A stretch of DNA of 64,000 nt from Haematococcus lacustris (taxonomy: Eukaryota; Chlorophyta; Chlorophyceae; Chlamydomonadales; Haematococcaceae): positions 4,672,944 through 4,736,943 of the forward strand of contig JASKMD010000001.1 in the NCBI GenBank assembly GCA_030144725.1, in the 5' to 3' direction. The notes below the pieces were generated by a model. It did no database searches and had not been told where the DNA came from. It was given only the letters and a program-made list of their open reading frames with translations. This document shows positions 32,128-42,644 of the stretch, in pieces. Position numbers and translations under genes: made by a program. Position 1 is the first letter of the stretch; each line of letters begins with the position of its first letter.

Positions 32128-32715
32128 GCAGAGGGTTGAAAAGGGTTGTTCGTTGATGCCCCGATAGCAGCTGCAACACAGAACATAAGAAAGCTTGTTT
32201 CAACAGAGTCATCAGTTCAGAGACAAGACAAAACAGGCATAACACGTGAATAAGAACATCATTTGTTAGTCATAAGGTGATGCCTGTCAGCTCATAGCGG
32301 TGCTCATGCACTACCCCATCACACATTCCCATACTCCCCACACACCTGCAGCCCCTTGAGCTGGCGCCACAGCCACGGCTGCAAGCACATCAGAACAAAC
32401 ACAACAATTGGAGTCAGAACGCACAAGTACCGCATTTCATACATGCGCAACGTAAAGGGTTAATACCAGTTTGTTGAGCAGCTGACATCACACACATCAC
32501 ACAACACCCACGCTTAGCGTTCTCATGCATCACACACCCATGTGTTGGGCGGGCACGCGCTGTAATTAAAGCTGTTGCTGTGCATGTGTGCTGCCATGAT
32601 CCGAGTGTTCATGCCAGTGTGTGGAAGAAAAGATTCCAATGACTTTGTATTCTCTGCTGCTACGTTGCTATGTGTCAAATGTGTTGTGGTGTGCACCCTA
32701 GGAATGCAGTGCATG

Positions 32716-32753
<38 letters not shown>

Positions 32754-33424
32754 CCCATCTTTTTGATAAACCTGCTGATCTAGTAAACCTGTGCCGTGCT
32801 CATGCCATAGTTCTGGTATGAGCACCTTCAGAATGCACGCTCATGTGCTCCACATATTCATCAACGCATGTTGACGGCATCCGCAAGACACTCCCCCAGC
32901 GCACCCACCTCTCAACAGCAGGATCTCTTTTTCCCGCAGAAAGTTCTGCGCCCGTTCCAGCTCTACCAAGCGCTGTCTCTCAGGATTACCCTCGGGCAGC
33001 GCCTCGATTCTAGTGATCTTATCCTTGACGTCGACGAATTCCTCCTGCACCTTCTTCATCTGCTCATCCAGCGTCGCCATTCCTGCACAACTCAGATCCC
33101 CAGCTGTGTGATTGGTCAAAGCTCGATGGGCAAAGCTTGCTGGCAAAGCTTGCTTGATGCTTAACCCTGTACTCACCCTTGCTGCGCCACCTGGGATGCA
33201 AGAACTGCTTGACAATCTGTAGGTGCGACCGGGTGTCTAGCGAGCCAACCTGCAACCCAAGAGTGTCTCCTGTGAAGGGCTGCTGCTATCCACCACCACT
33301 AACCCTACAAGCATCGCTCGCAGCTTCTCGGCTGCGCTAACCCTCACCTTCGTTGCAACTCCAGTCAGGGCAGGGCAGTCCAGCGATTGTATCAGTTCAA
33401 TTCAATTTGCGTGTATCGACGTGC
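32128..33424 (-). pseudogene. Coiled-coil gene fragment (left arm)
   Basis: Mirror copy of the gene described at 33909. The main exon is 32909-33082 on the minus strand, with flanking exons near 33183-33252, 32350-32382 and 32128-32175. The first exon reaches the inner edge of the arm at about 33424 and differs from the other copy beyond it, so this copy has lost its original 5' part. The coiled-coil exon has one residue change (Asp to Val) relative to the right copy. Confidence 0.5.
32717..32750. repeat. CA microsatellite
   Basis: About 17 CA units; the mirror locus at 34652-34701 has about 25. Confidence 0.97.
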
Positions 33425-33948
33425 TGGTTCGCCTTGCAATTGCGCACATTCGGGGGCCCTATTCGCGACTTTTTGGGTACTTTTTTGGTACTTTTGGGAC
33501 TTTTTTGGCAGTGGGCCCGTCCCACATCGGACGGGCAACAAACAACAAACTCTGGCTTTGCAACTGCTTCAACTGCTTCATGCCTCATTTATTAACTGCT
33601 TGCTCACGCTTTGTTTGCTTGTTGACACTTGATTGCTTCCTAACACTTGCGTTGAAAAGCCTGGCTTTGACTTGTGCGGACTTCAGACTTGTGCATGGCA
33701 CAGCTCTGTAAAATAGCGAGTGGATGACACAGCTCGCACAATGACTCCTTAGGACTGAGTGGATGAACCACTGATGATTATGTCGTGAATGTCGTGATTA
33801 TGTCGTGCCAGTCCTTCTTTGGCTCAGCTGTGACCTGTGATGGGTAATACAAGATGCGTTCATCGTCACCGATACGTACTTTTGTATAATACAAAAATAC
33901 ACTTACAGAGCTGTGCCATGCACAAAGTTGCCCACATCCCGAATGAGC
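33425..33948. other. Spacer between the arms of the inverted duplication
   Basis: 524 bp not shared in inverted form, except a 25-bp internal inverted repeat (CTTGTGCATGGCACAGCTC at 33687 and its complement ending at 33927). It also contains the palindrome TTTTGTATAATACAAAA (about 33882) and a GGCCCGTCCCACATCGGACG stem like the one at 28330. The first exon of the right-arm gene starts here. Confidence 0.8.
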
Positions 33949-34648
33949 GCACGTCGATACAATCAAATTCAATTGAACTGATACAATCGCTGGGCTGCCC
34001 TGCCGTGACTGGAGTTGCAACGAAGGTGAGGGTTAGCGCAGCCGAGAAGCTGCGAGCGATGCTTGTAGGGTTAGTGGTGGTGGATAGCAGCAGCCCTTCA
34101 CAGGAGACACTCTTGGGTCGTCTGTCTTGCAGGTTGGCTCGCTAGACACCCGGTCGCACCTACAGATTGCCAAGCAGTTCTTGCATCCCAGGCGCAGCAA
34201 GGGTGAGTACAGGGTTGAGCAGCAGCTGCGTAGCAGCACAACCTCTACGTCAAGCGAGCTTTGCCAGCAAGCCCAGCGAGCTTTGACCAATCACACAGCT
34301 GGGGCTCTGAGTTGTGCAGGAATGGCGACGCTGGATGAGCAGATGAAGAAGGTGCAGGAGGAATTCGACGACGTCAAGGATAAGATCACTAGAATCGAGG
34401 CGCTGCCCGAGGGTAATCCTGAGAGACAGCGCTTGGTAGAGCTGGAACGGGCGCAGAACTTTCTGCGGGAAAAAGAGATCCTGCTGTTGAGAGGTGGGTG
34501 CGCTGGGGGAGTGTCTTGCGGATGCCGTCAACATGCGTTGATGAATATGTGGAGCACATGAGCGTGCATTCTGAAGGTGCTCATACCAGAACTATGGCAT
34601 GAGCACGGCACAGGTTTACTAGATCAGCAGGTTTATCAAAAATATGGG

Positions 34649-34702
<54 letters not shown>

Positions 34703-35295
34703 CATGCACTGCATTCCTAGGGTGCACACCACAACACATTTGACACATAGCAACGTAGCAGCAGAGAATACAAAGTCATTGGAATCTTTTCTTCCACACA
34801 CTGGCATGAACACTCGGATCATGGCAGCACACATGCACAGCAACAGCTTTAATTACAGCGCGTGCCCGCCCAACACATGGGTGTGTGATGCATGAGAACG
34901 CTAAGCGTGGGTGTTGTGTGATGTGTGTGATGTCAGCTGCTCAACAAACTGGTATTAACCCTTTACGTTGCGCATGTATGAAATGCGGTACTTGTGCGTT
35001 CTGACTCCAATTGTTGTGTTTGTTCTGATGTGCTTGCAGCCGTGGCTGTGGCGCCAGCTCAAGGGGCTGCAGGTGTGTGGGGAGTATGGGAATGTGTGAT
35101 GGGGTAGTGCATGAGCACCGCTATGAGCTGACAGGCATCACCTTATGACTAACAAATGATGTTCTTATTCACGTGTTATGCCTGTTTTGTCTTGTTTCTG
35201 AACTGATGACTCTGTTGAAGCAAGCTTTCTTATGTTCTGTGTTGCAGCTGCTATCGGGGCATCAACGAACAACCCTTTTCAACCCTCTGCACCGA
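33909..35295 (+). CDS. Unrecognised coiled-coil protein, five exons visible (right arm)
   Basis: Exons 33909-34025, 34133-34202, 34320-34493, 35040-35072 and 35248-35295 have GT/AG borders and compatible phases. Exon 3 encodes a highly charged helical segment (MATLDEQMKKVQEEF, then an ERQRLVELERAQNFLREKEI stretch) that should form a coiled coil. Exons 4-5 are Ala/Pro-rich and end in an open phase, so the gene should continue downstream, but only repeats follow. The start is not identified. It could be a fragment of a larger host or transposon gene. Confidence 0.48.
34652..34701. repeat. GT microsatellite
   Basis: About 25 GT units; mirror of 32717-32750. Confidence 0.97.
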
Positions 35296-37039
35296 GTAAG
35301 TGGATGATTACCATATTGTTAGGTACGTATGTACAGTATATATGTAGCATACCCCGACCACCGTGTATCCGTAGGCAGCCGTAGGTACGTTGGTTGACCG
35401 TACAATACCGTAGTTTTCAGGCTTGAACCGTACACGCGACGGCAAAATCTAGAGATTGCAAAGGAAGCAGGACGCACAAGTCGGCGGTGTGGCCGTAACC
35501 GCGGGTCGGATATAAGTCGCTGATACCCGATGGCATTCATTGCGTTGGATGATGCATACGAGAGATGTGGCGACCGTATAACTGCTAGCCGAGCTCACAG
35601 CCATGAAGCGGAAGGGCCGCGCCAGCTTTTGGAATAAGCTTGAGCCTGTGTTGCGCCAGTCGCATACGAGGGCCCAGCCAGCCCAGCCCAGCCCGCCCAG
35701 CCCGCCCAGCAACCCCTCCCGTCCCGTACCAGACCCAAAACCCGCAACCGCCTAGCTATGGAGGGTGCGAAGGATCGCACACATCCGGGAAACAGCAATG
35801 CAGGAATGAAGGTGGTGGTGGTGGTGGTGAGGAGGTGGTGCTGTCATAAGCATGCCTAGAGGTGGAGGAGGAGGTGGTGATGTTGTATAGAGATCCAGCA
35901 TGAGGGGATTGACCATGCACACATGGTTGGCAGAGTAGGAGCCACACATGGCACACATGATTGGTCGAGTAGGAGCCCATGGCTGACCACATAACTTCAC
36001 CCACGGCTGCCACACGAGGGGTTTGGACACATGCTTGGCGCACAGAGTAGAAGCACATTGCTAACCGCATGCATGGCTGGCTGGCATATAGATGTGTCAC
36101 GACACTGCTATTGATTGAGATTCTGAACATGCTTACCCCTAGCAGGTGTTTCTATAGTTGTTGTGCACCAAACTACATACTTACGCAAAATGATGACCGT
36201 CGCTCTAGCCGCCACATATGGATCTGGCCAATCCTGCATATTGTGCTAAAAACATGGAATCATCTTCCTGACAAGCTTGTCACTAATTGTCTTTCCTCCC
36301 ACTTTCCTTTAAGCCATCATGAATTGTGAGTCCAAGTTGCCACTTGATTTCAATCTATATCTTCAAAACCGCTGGGGGGGGGGGGTCGGCGGAATGGCCT
36401 GCGATTGCGCGCACAGCCTCGCACTAATTACGTAAGGACTTCCCCCGCACAGAATCTTGAAAGAAGCACTGTGCCGTGAGATCGACTTCCGATCTGCGGA
36501 TTTAAGGCCCCACAAATAGTAGCTACCAGCGAACCTGACTCAGCAAAGGTTGGCGATGCAGCCAGCGAAGAGATCGTTCTGACTCCGTGGACGGTCAAAA
36601 AGTCAAACTGTGCACAGCCAAAAAGTCAAACGAGTCAAGTCCAACGGCTGCGGCCACATTTGGCTGCGGCTGCTGACGAGCTACAGCCCCCTCTAATAGC
36701 CCCCTCATGCGACCCTCCTCCGTGCCGCTCTATCAGGGCATTGCGACAAGTAGGCTGATGATTGCAGTTGGCCTTCAAGCCGTGCCAGGCCACGCTGTGA
36801 CGAGGGCTTTGCACACATGTATGCGTACCCCGAATACCAAAGGTTTGACCGTGATATTGCAAAGGATGCAGGGCGCACAAACCACCGTAATTGCGGTGTG
36901 TCCGTGTGCGGGTCAAATGCAAGTCGCTGCGATGTGCAGCCTGCCAGCCATGACAGTCATTGCACGGGAACCACCTGATGATGCATACGAGGATTGTGGC
37001 GACGAGACCCGGACATGGCAGCCGGGCAGCCATCAGAGT

Positions 37040-37805
37040 AGGGCAGAAGCAGGGCATCAGGGCAGCCGGTCAGGGTAGGGCAGCAGCAGCGCAGCCGGAA
37101 AGCCGGTCAGGGTAGGGCAGCAGCAGGGCAGCAGGTCAGGGTAGGGCAGCAGCCGGGCAGCCAGGCAGGGTAGGGTAGCCGCAGGGCAGCAGGGCAGCCG
37201 GCCAGGGTAGGGCAGCAGCAGGGCAGCCGGTCAGGGTAAGGCAGCAGCAGGGCAGCCGGGCAGCCATCAGGGTAGGGCAGCAGCAGGGCATCAGGGCAGC
37301 CGGTCAGGGTAGGGCAGCAGCAGGGCAGCCGGGCCGGGCAGGGCAACCGCAGGGCAGCAGGGCTGCCGGTCAGGGTATGGCAGCAGCAGGTCAGCCGGGC
37401 AGGGTAGGGCAGCAGCAGGGCAGCCGGGCAGCCATCAGGGTAGGGCAGCAGGGCATCAGGGCAGCCGGTCAGGGTAGGGCAGCAACAGGGCAGCCGGTCA
37501 GGGTAGGGCAGCAGCAGGGCAACCGGTCAGGGTAGGGCAGCAGCAGGGCAACCGGTCAGGGTAGGGCAGCAGCAGGGCAGCCGGGCAGCCATCAGGGTAG
37601 GGCAGCAGCAGGGCATCAGGGCAGCCGGTCAGGGTAGCAGCAGGGCATCAGGGCAGCCGGTCAGGGTAGGGCAGCAGGAGGGCAGCCGGTCAGGGTAGGG
37701 CAGCAGCAGGGCAGCCGGTCAGGGTAGGGCAGCAGCAGGGCAGCCGATCAGGGTAGGGCAGCAGCAGGGCAGCTGGTCAGGGTAGGGCAGCAACAGGGCA
37801 GCAGG
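37040..37805 (-). repeat. 29-bp GC-rich minisatellite (right arm)
   Basis: Reverse-complement counterpart of 28795-30395, contracted to about 0.77 kb. Confidence 0.93.
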
Positions 37806-38752
37806 ATTTATGGTTGTTGCAGGGTTATAGTTGTAGCAGGGTTTACAGTTGTTGTGCACCAAACTGCATACTCACTTTTGCAAAATGATGACCTTGCACC
37901 TACGGTTCGCCCTACGGACCTACACATACAGTTTAAACATACGTATATACCGTCATTTTAGTCGCCGCATACGCTTCAGGCCAACCCTACAGATAATGTT
38001 GTGTACAATGAGGTGTATGCTGCATAGCCTGCTGGCCCTGACACCAATAAGGGGGTGGTAGGGCAGACTGGTAGGGGTTGGTAGGTAGGGTTGGTAGGGT
38101 TGCTGTCACAGTCACTCACTCGGACTCAGCACTCAAACTCACACATCCAGAACTTCGACTCAGCACTCATCACTGTGGCCTGGTGCAAGAGCTGATGCAA
38201 GGACTGGTGCAAGAGCGCTGTGGCCGGAGGCCGCAGCTTGGTCCGTGTGCCCCGTCCGCTGTCGGACGGGCCCGCTGTACTAGTTCAACCCTAAGTTAAG
38301 TGCACTCTACACTTTTCACTTACTATCTAGGGCGTTGCGTGGTCTGATACGCCGTATGTTTGTACCGAATACAAACAGAACTCAAGACTAAAACTTTATT
38401 GTGTTGCAATAGACAGGCTCCGCATATTAGCTCAAGTCTGCGTTCTGATAATTTACAGCCGGCAAGCCCCGTTATTTTCTTGAGTATAGTGTCAACTTAT
38501 CATTCGTTCATGAGCTGTCACAAACTCTGAATCATTCACAATCTTTCGTTTTCGTACTCCTATGTATTTGAATCAAACTTCACATTTGAAGCAACAACCT
38601 CTGACCATCACGAAATCTGTGATCCCGGAATGTTCTGAACATTACGGTGTACACATGACCATTGACAGAGTATGGCATGGCTTGACCTAACTTTGCTTGG
38701 CTACCAAGCATGCGGTGTAGCTCTAGTCGCGGTGCTATACTGTTCAATGTAA

Positions 38753-38954
38753 TGCCTTTTATCCCGCCCCGTCGTGCGGTGAAGTGGCTCAGTTGGTTAA
38801 GGGTGATTCCTACAACTGAGAGGTCGTGGGTTCGACTCCACGACGACGAAGAAAAGTATCTCTGGTGGGATAGTGTCGGCGCCCCATGCCGGAGTCCTCC
38901 CTTAATGCACGCTGGTGTTAAACCGGAGTAGTCTTTCTTTCTTTCCTTTTTTTT
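38753..38954 (+). mobile_element. tRNA-derived SINE (right arm)
   Basis: Mirror of 27649-27850 with direct repeats CTGTTCAATGTAA at 38740-38752 and 38955-38967. A box near 38785-38800, B box near 38828-38840, T-rich tail at 38932-38954. Confidence 0.85.
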
Positions 38955-39437
38955 CTGTTCAATGTAAAGGCTACCTGTGTCCATACTTGATGGTATCCCT
39001 GCGTGTTTTGGGCATGTTGCAGGGGCTCTGTTTTACCTCTTTCCGCCACTGCCTGCGTACAAGATGGCAGCAGCCTCCAAGGACAAGCGTGTATGATGTG
39101 CAGGTACCTGGCGAGGCTTTGGAAAGCGCCGTGCGGATGACACATGGATCTGTTGTCATTTGGCAGGGCATTCGTGTCTGGTTTCCATCTCCCTCGAGCC
39201 CCGACAGCCTGCTGCTCAACAGTGGCATGCAGAGCAGTGCGGACATCCGCCACTACCCTCATAGTGCACATGATTAGTCGAGGGGTGGGAGGCGGCAGCA
39301 GCACATTTAAGCAAGTTGAAATGGCACCAGCACGATCATGCAGACCTTGTGCAAACAGTATTGTCCTTTATTTCATGCTCGCATTCCTCTTCATTCAGCA
39401 TGATAGCAGCATCCCTGCCTGTGTATTTCATTTTCAT

Positions 39438-39475
39438 TGTCGCGCTGTAAGCATGCGCTGGGACCTGGCACTTAC
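39438..39475 (-). repeat. B2 terminal repeat
   Basis: 38 bp identical to B1 at 42274-42311; begins TGTCGCGCTGTAAGC on the plus strand. Confidence 0.85.
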
Positions 39476-39796
39476 TAGGCAGTGTTTCGTCCGCCCTTGC
39501 TGGTCCTCTGATGTTGCAGACGGGGCAGGGGGACAGGAAAGACGTGGGCTCAATCCACACGGTTCCCTTTACGACTTGGGCTTGGGGAGTGCCTCGACCG
39601 CTTGGTAGGCTGGCGGGTTACAATGAGGTATCTCAAGCTGCTGAAGCAGCAACAACTCAGTCCTTAAGTGCCTAGCAAGTGTGGAGATCCAGGGTAATGT
39701 AACTGCCGTCTAAGTCGGTACGGCCAATCAGCATCAAGGAACCAATCAACATGCACCAATGATCAGCCCTCGCCACAACACCTAAACTAGAGATGT

Positions 39797-42149
39797 GATG
39801 ATGATGTGGCTTACACCGCTTAAGCCGTCAGCCGTTAGGCTGCTAGGCCGCCCTCCCCCTCTAGGGGTTCGGGACTTTCTGTAACGCATTTCATAGCAAG
39901 GTGCACAAACAAAGGTGCACATGGGCTCAACATGAAGTCATGCAAGTTCTCATTATTGTTCTGTAAAGTCATGGCAAACTCCGGCTGCTCCCTGATGGAA
40001 CTCGTGGCAGTGCACTCAAAGATGAAATGCATGGCGTCATCCACTACCCCCTCTGTGCATCTGGTGCATGTGCGATCAATGAAAGTTACCCCCTCAAACC
40101 GAGCCTTCTCCACCCCCAGACCGCTGTTGCCTAACCTGAACCTAGTCAAGCTCGTGCGAACTTCTGTAGAGAGCTGTCTGTTCAGTAGGTGTGGTGCCAT
40201 GTGATTGATGCCAATGCCGTCCCCATGCTTGAACCATGCAGCATACGAGCATCTCTCCCGATGCACCGTCTCAGGCAGTCTAGGGTCTCCCTCAAACCCA
40301 ACCCAACGCCTCCCCCACCTCTCGAGCCACTTGACTTCCATAGCCTTGGTGCCTAGGACCATGTCCGGGCTCAGGGTAAACTCATCCCCCATCAGCTCTC
40401 TGGCGGCCAGCTGGAACTGAGCACTCCAGCTGGCCTGGCAACTCCTCCCTAATTCCACATCTGCCTTAATGACCCTCATTAACAGGTCACTGTGGGATAG
40501 TTTGGCAGTGTTCCAGAACTTGCATGCAGCCCTAAACCAGTAAAGCTGGAGGGGCAGCTGCCCCAACTCATGCAGCACCATCAGCCCTGACACTGAGCTA
40601 CGAACCCTGGCAGCAAACCTGAGAAAGCTGAGCATGCGTGTTTGCACTGGGTTAGAGAGTTGCACACCATGCCCAAGGAAAGCAGTGCCCCAAACCTGGC
40701 TGCCATACAGCCCTAAGGGGAGCACGAACGCTCTGATGAGGTGACACAGGGCAAAAGGATCATGCAGCACCCCATACTCTCTAGCACGGTTGCATGCTTG
40801 GCGCATGGCGAGGAACATGCCAGCCCTCATATGAGTGGCAGCAAAAGCAGGGGTGGCGCTGGGATTAAAATGCATGCCTAAGTACTTGAACTCTCTCACC
40901 ACAGGCAGGATCTCATGCTTGTACCCAATGCAAGGTGCTGCAGTTTGTGAGTTGCCATTGAAAACCATCACCTTTGACTTGCCCACATTGACTGTAAGGT
41001 GTTTCCTGTCTGCAAAGCCTTGTAGCTGGCAGACCAGCCGCTGCAGCCCGTGGGGCGAGGTGCTCACCAGGGTCAGGTCATCAGCATACATGAAGTGGGT
41101 AACAGGTGTGCCTTGCACCCTCACAGCATCAACAGGGCCTAGGAACTCCTTACTAATGTCGTGAACATAGAGAGCAAACAGGAGTGGGCTGATGGGGCAG
41201 CCTTGCTTGACACCTTGGTCAGGAGTCACAGGGGGGGTGCGGTGGGGGCCATCTATCAGCACATAGTTGTCATCCCTATACAGACCCTCCAGGCAGGCAA
41301 GCAAGGGCTGTGGCAGCTTGATCCCAACCCGCAAGTGCTCCCACAATTGTTGTCGAGGTATGTGGTCATAGGCCTGTTTGAAGTCAATGAAGGTAGTGAA
41401 AAGCTTGCGGTGCTTGGCATCTGCGCTAGCCTTTTGAGCGTGGACAAGATGGCGCAGAATGAACATGGGTTGCATGGTGCTGCGTCCCGGGATGAACCCA
41501 AACTGCTCAGCTGGCAGCACTTTGTGTGTCATGCACCAGGCAGTCAGCACGTGCCGCAAGACGTTAGCATACAGGCGGTACAACACACTACTCACAGCAA
41601 GCATTCTGTACTTGTTGGGGTCTGTGGGGTCTGTGTCCTTGAAGAGGGGGCTGATTCTAGCTACCTTCCAAGCCGCTGGAATAATCCCGGTGCGCATCAT
41701 GCTGTGAAACCATGTGGCAAGCAGAGGGAGCAACAAGTATGTGGTAACACCCTCCTCAACTGTGCGGGCGTGCTTGATAAAGGGGGCTGGGAGCCCATCC
41801 AGACCAGGTGCTGTGTCGTTGTTGAGATCACGTAGTTGTGCTTGAACAATAGATGTGATGTTGTCAAGATGGGGCAGCTCATAGGCAGGTGGATGTGTTG
41901 TGACAGGGGCAGGGGCAGGGACAGAGTGAAGTCTGCCTCTCCCAAGAGGGACGGCTTGCAAATGGGCAGGCACAGCTTGCCTGGTCCTAGCTGGCTCAGG
42001 GATCACATCGGGTGCGTCATGTGTCGTATTAGTGGTTGTGAAATAGGCCTGCAGATGCTGATGCCACTTGTCGATGGGAACCATGGACTGCTGGCGTGCG
42101 TGCTTGACTCGGAGCATCTTGAGTGCATCCCCAGGGTTGTGCTACTAAC
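39797..42149 (-). mobile_element. 5'-truncated LINE inside the A2 repeat
   Basis: Flanked by the 13-bp target duplication AAACTAGAGATGT at 39784-39796 and 42150-42162; the unoccupied site is seen in A1 at 46669-46681. On the minus strand the 3' end is a short CATCATCATC tail after GCGGTGTAAGCCACATC. It is 2353 bp and lacks an endonuclease domain, as expected for incomplete target-primed reverse transcription. Confidence 0.95.
39835..42117 (-). CDS. LINE ORF2 fragment: non-LTR reverse transcriptase
   Basis: About 760 codons, ending in TAA. It contains the non-LTR RT blocks in order: APGLDGLPAPF near 41790, AEQFGFIPGRST near 41490, TTFIDFKQAYDHIP near 41380, QGVKQGCPISPLLF near 41200, and the catalytic FMYADD near 41080. 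A C-terminal zinc knuckle CTRC...HFIFEC lies near 40020-40070. The polymerase makes cDNA at nicked chromosomal DNA. The upstream apurinic-like endonuclease is absent, so the start shown is only the first in-frame ATG of a 5' truncated copy. Confidence 0.93.
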   Translation of the reverse strand: MLRVKHARQQSMVPIDKWHQHLQAYFTTTNTTHDAPDVIPEPARTRQAVPAHLQAVPLGRGRLHSVPAPAPVTTHPPAYELPHLDNITSIVQAQLRDLNNDTAPGLDGLPAPFIKHARTVEEGVTTYLLLPLLATWFHSMMRTGIIPAAWKVARISPLFKDTDPTDPNKYRMLAVSSVLYRLYANVLRHVLTAWCMTHKVLPAEQFGFIPGRSTMQPMFILRHLVHAQKASADAKHRKLFTTFIDFKQAYDHIPRQQLWEHLRVGIKLPQPLLACLEGLYRDDNYVLIDGPHRTPPVTPDQGVKQGCPISPLLFALYVHDISKEFLGPVDAVRVQGTPVTHFMYADDLTLVSTSPHGLQRLVCQLQGFADRKHLTVNVGKSKVMVFNGNSQTAAPCIGYKHEILPVVREFKYLGMHFNPSATPAFAATHMRAGMFLAMRQACNRAREYGVLHDPFALCHLIRAFVLPLGLYGSQVWGTAFLGHGVQLSNPVQTRMLSFLRFAARVRSSVSGLMVLHELGQLPLQLYWFRAACKFWNTAKLSHSDLLMRVIKADVELGRSCQASWSAQFQLAARELMGDEFTLSPDMVLGTKAMEVKWLERWGRRWVGFEGDPRLPETVHRERCSYAAWFKHGDGIGINHMAPHLLNRQLSTEVRTSLTRFRLGNSGLGVEKARFEGVTFIDRTCTRCTEGVVDDAMHFIFECTATSSIREQPEFAMTLQNNNENLHDFMLSPCAPLFVHLAMKCVTESPEPLEGEGGLAA

Positions 42150-42273
42150 AAACTAGAGATGTAGTCTGCGCACAACGCCACAATTGCGCCTAATCTGGCT
42201 AAGGAGTTAACAACATGAGAGGCACCCGCCCTTGTTACGCATTATGTCCGGTCACCTTGTGTGTTGTGACAGC

Positions 42274-42312
42274 TGTCGCGCTGTAAGCATGCGCTGGGAC
42301 CTGGCACTTACT
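42274..42312 (-). repeat. B1 repeat next to polypurine tract
   Basis: 39 bp matching B2 plus one base. It is preceded on the minus strand by GGGGGGAAG and followed after two bases by A2. Confidence 0.85.
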
Positions 42313-42644
42313 TCCCCCCAGTGCGCAAGGTGGTGGTACAGCATTGAGGCGCACTATGTGAAAGTGCAGGTCACAGCACATGGCAATCACAGGTCAAGGC
42401 ACTTAGGGACTCGCTACGGGCAGGACAAGGTGGGCCTAATCCCATCCAAGCCTGGGCTCCCCGCGATACTGAGGATAGGAATCCAAGGGTGGCGCTAGTC
42501 GCCAATGGCTCACCCCTTGGTACCCTCAGGCCCATAGTGCCATGCCATGCGAGTCAGGGCATGCACATGCCACGGCCAGGCCCACATTCTCGCCATGAGC
42601 TAACCGCGCTGAGCGCCGCTGGCCGGGTGCTGGGGGAGCAAGGG

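Larger units (their letters stand above)
26833..33424. repeat. Left arm of a 6.6-kb inverted duplication
   Basis: The sequence recurs in reverse complement at 33949-39437 plus 46791-46921, almost identical over most of its length. Differences are a roughly 215-bp coding segment present only here (about 27215-27445), a longer minisatellite here, a different CA-repeat length and scattered substitutions. This arm keeps the uninterrupted version of the site where the retroelement entered the right arm (about 26955-26976). Confidence 0.95.
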
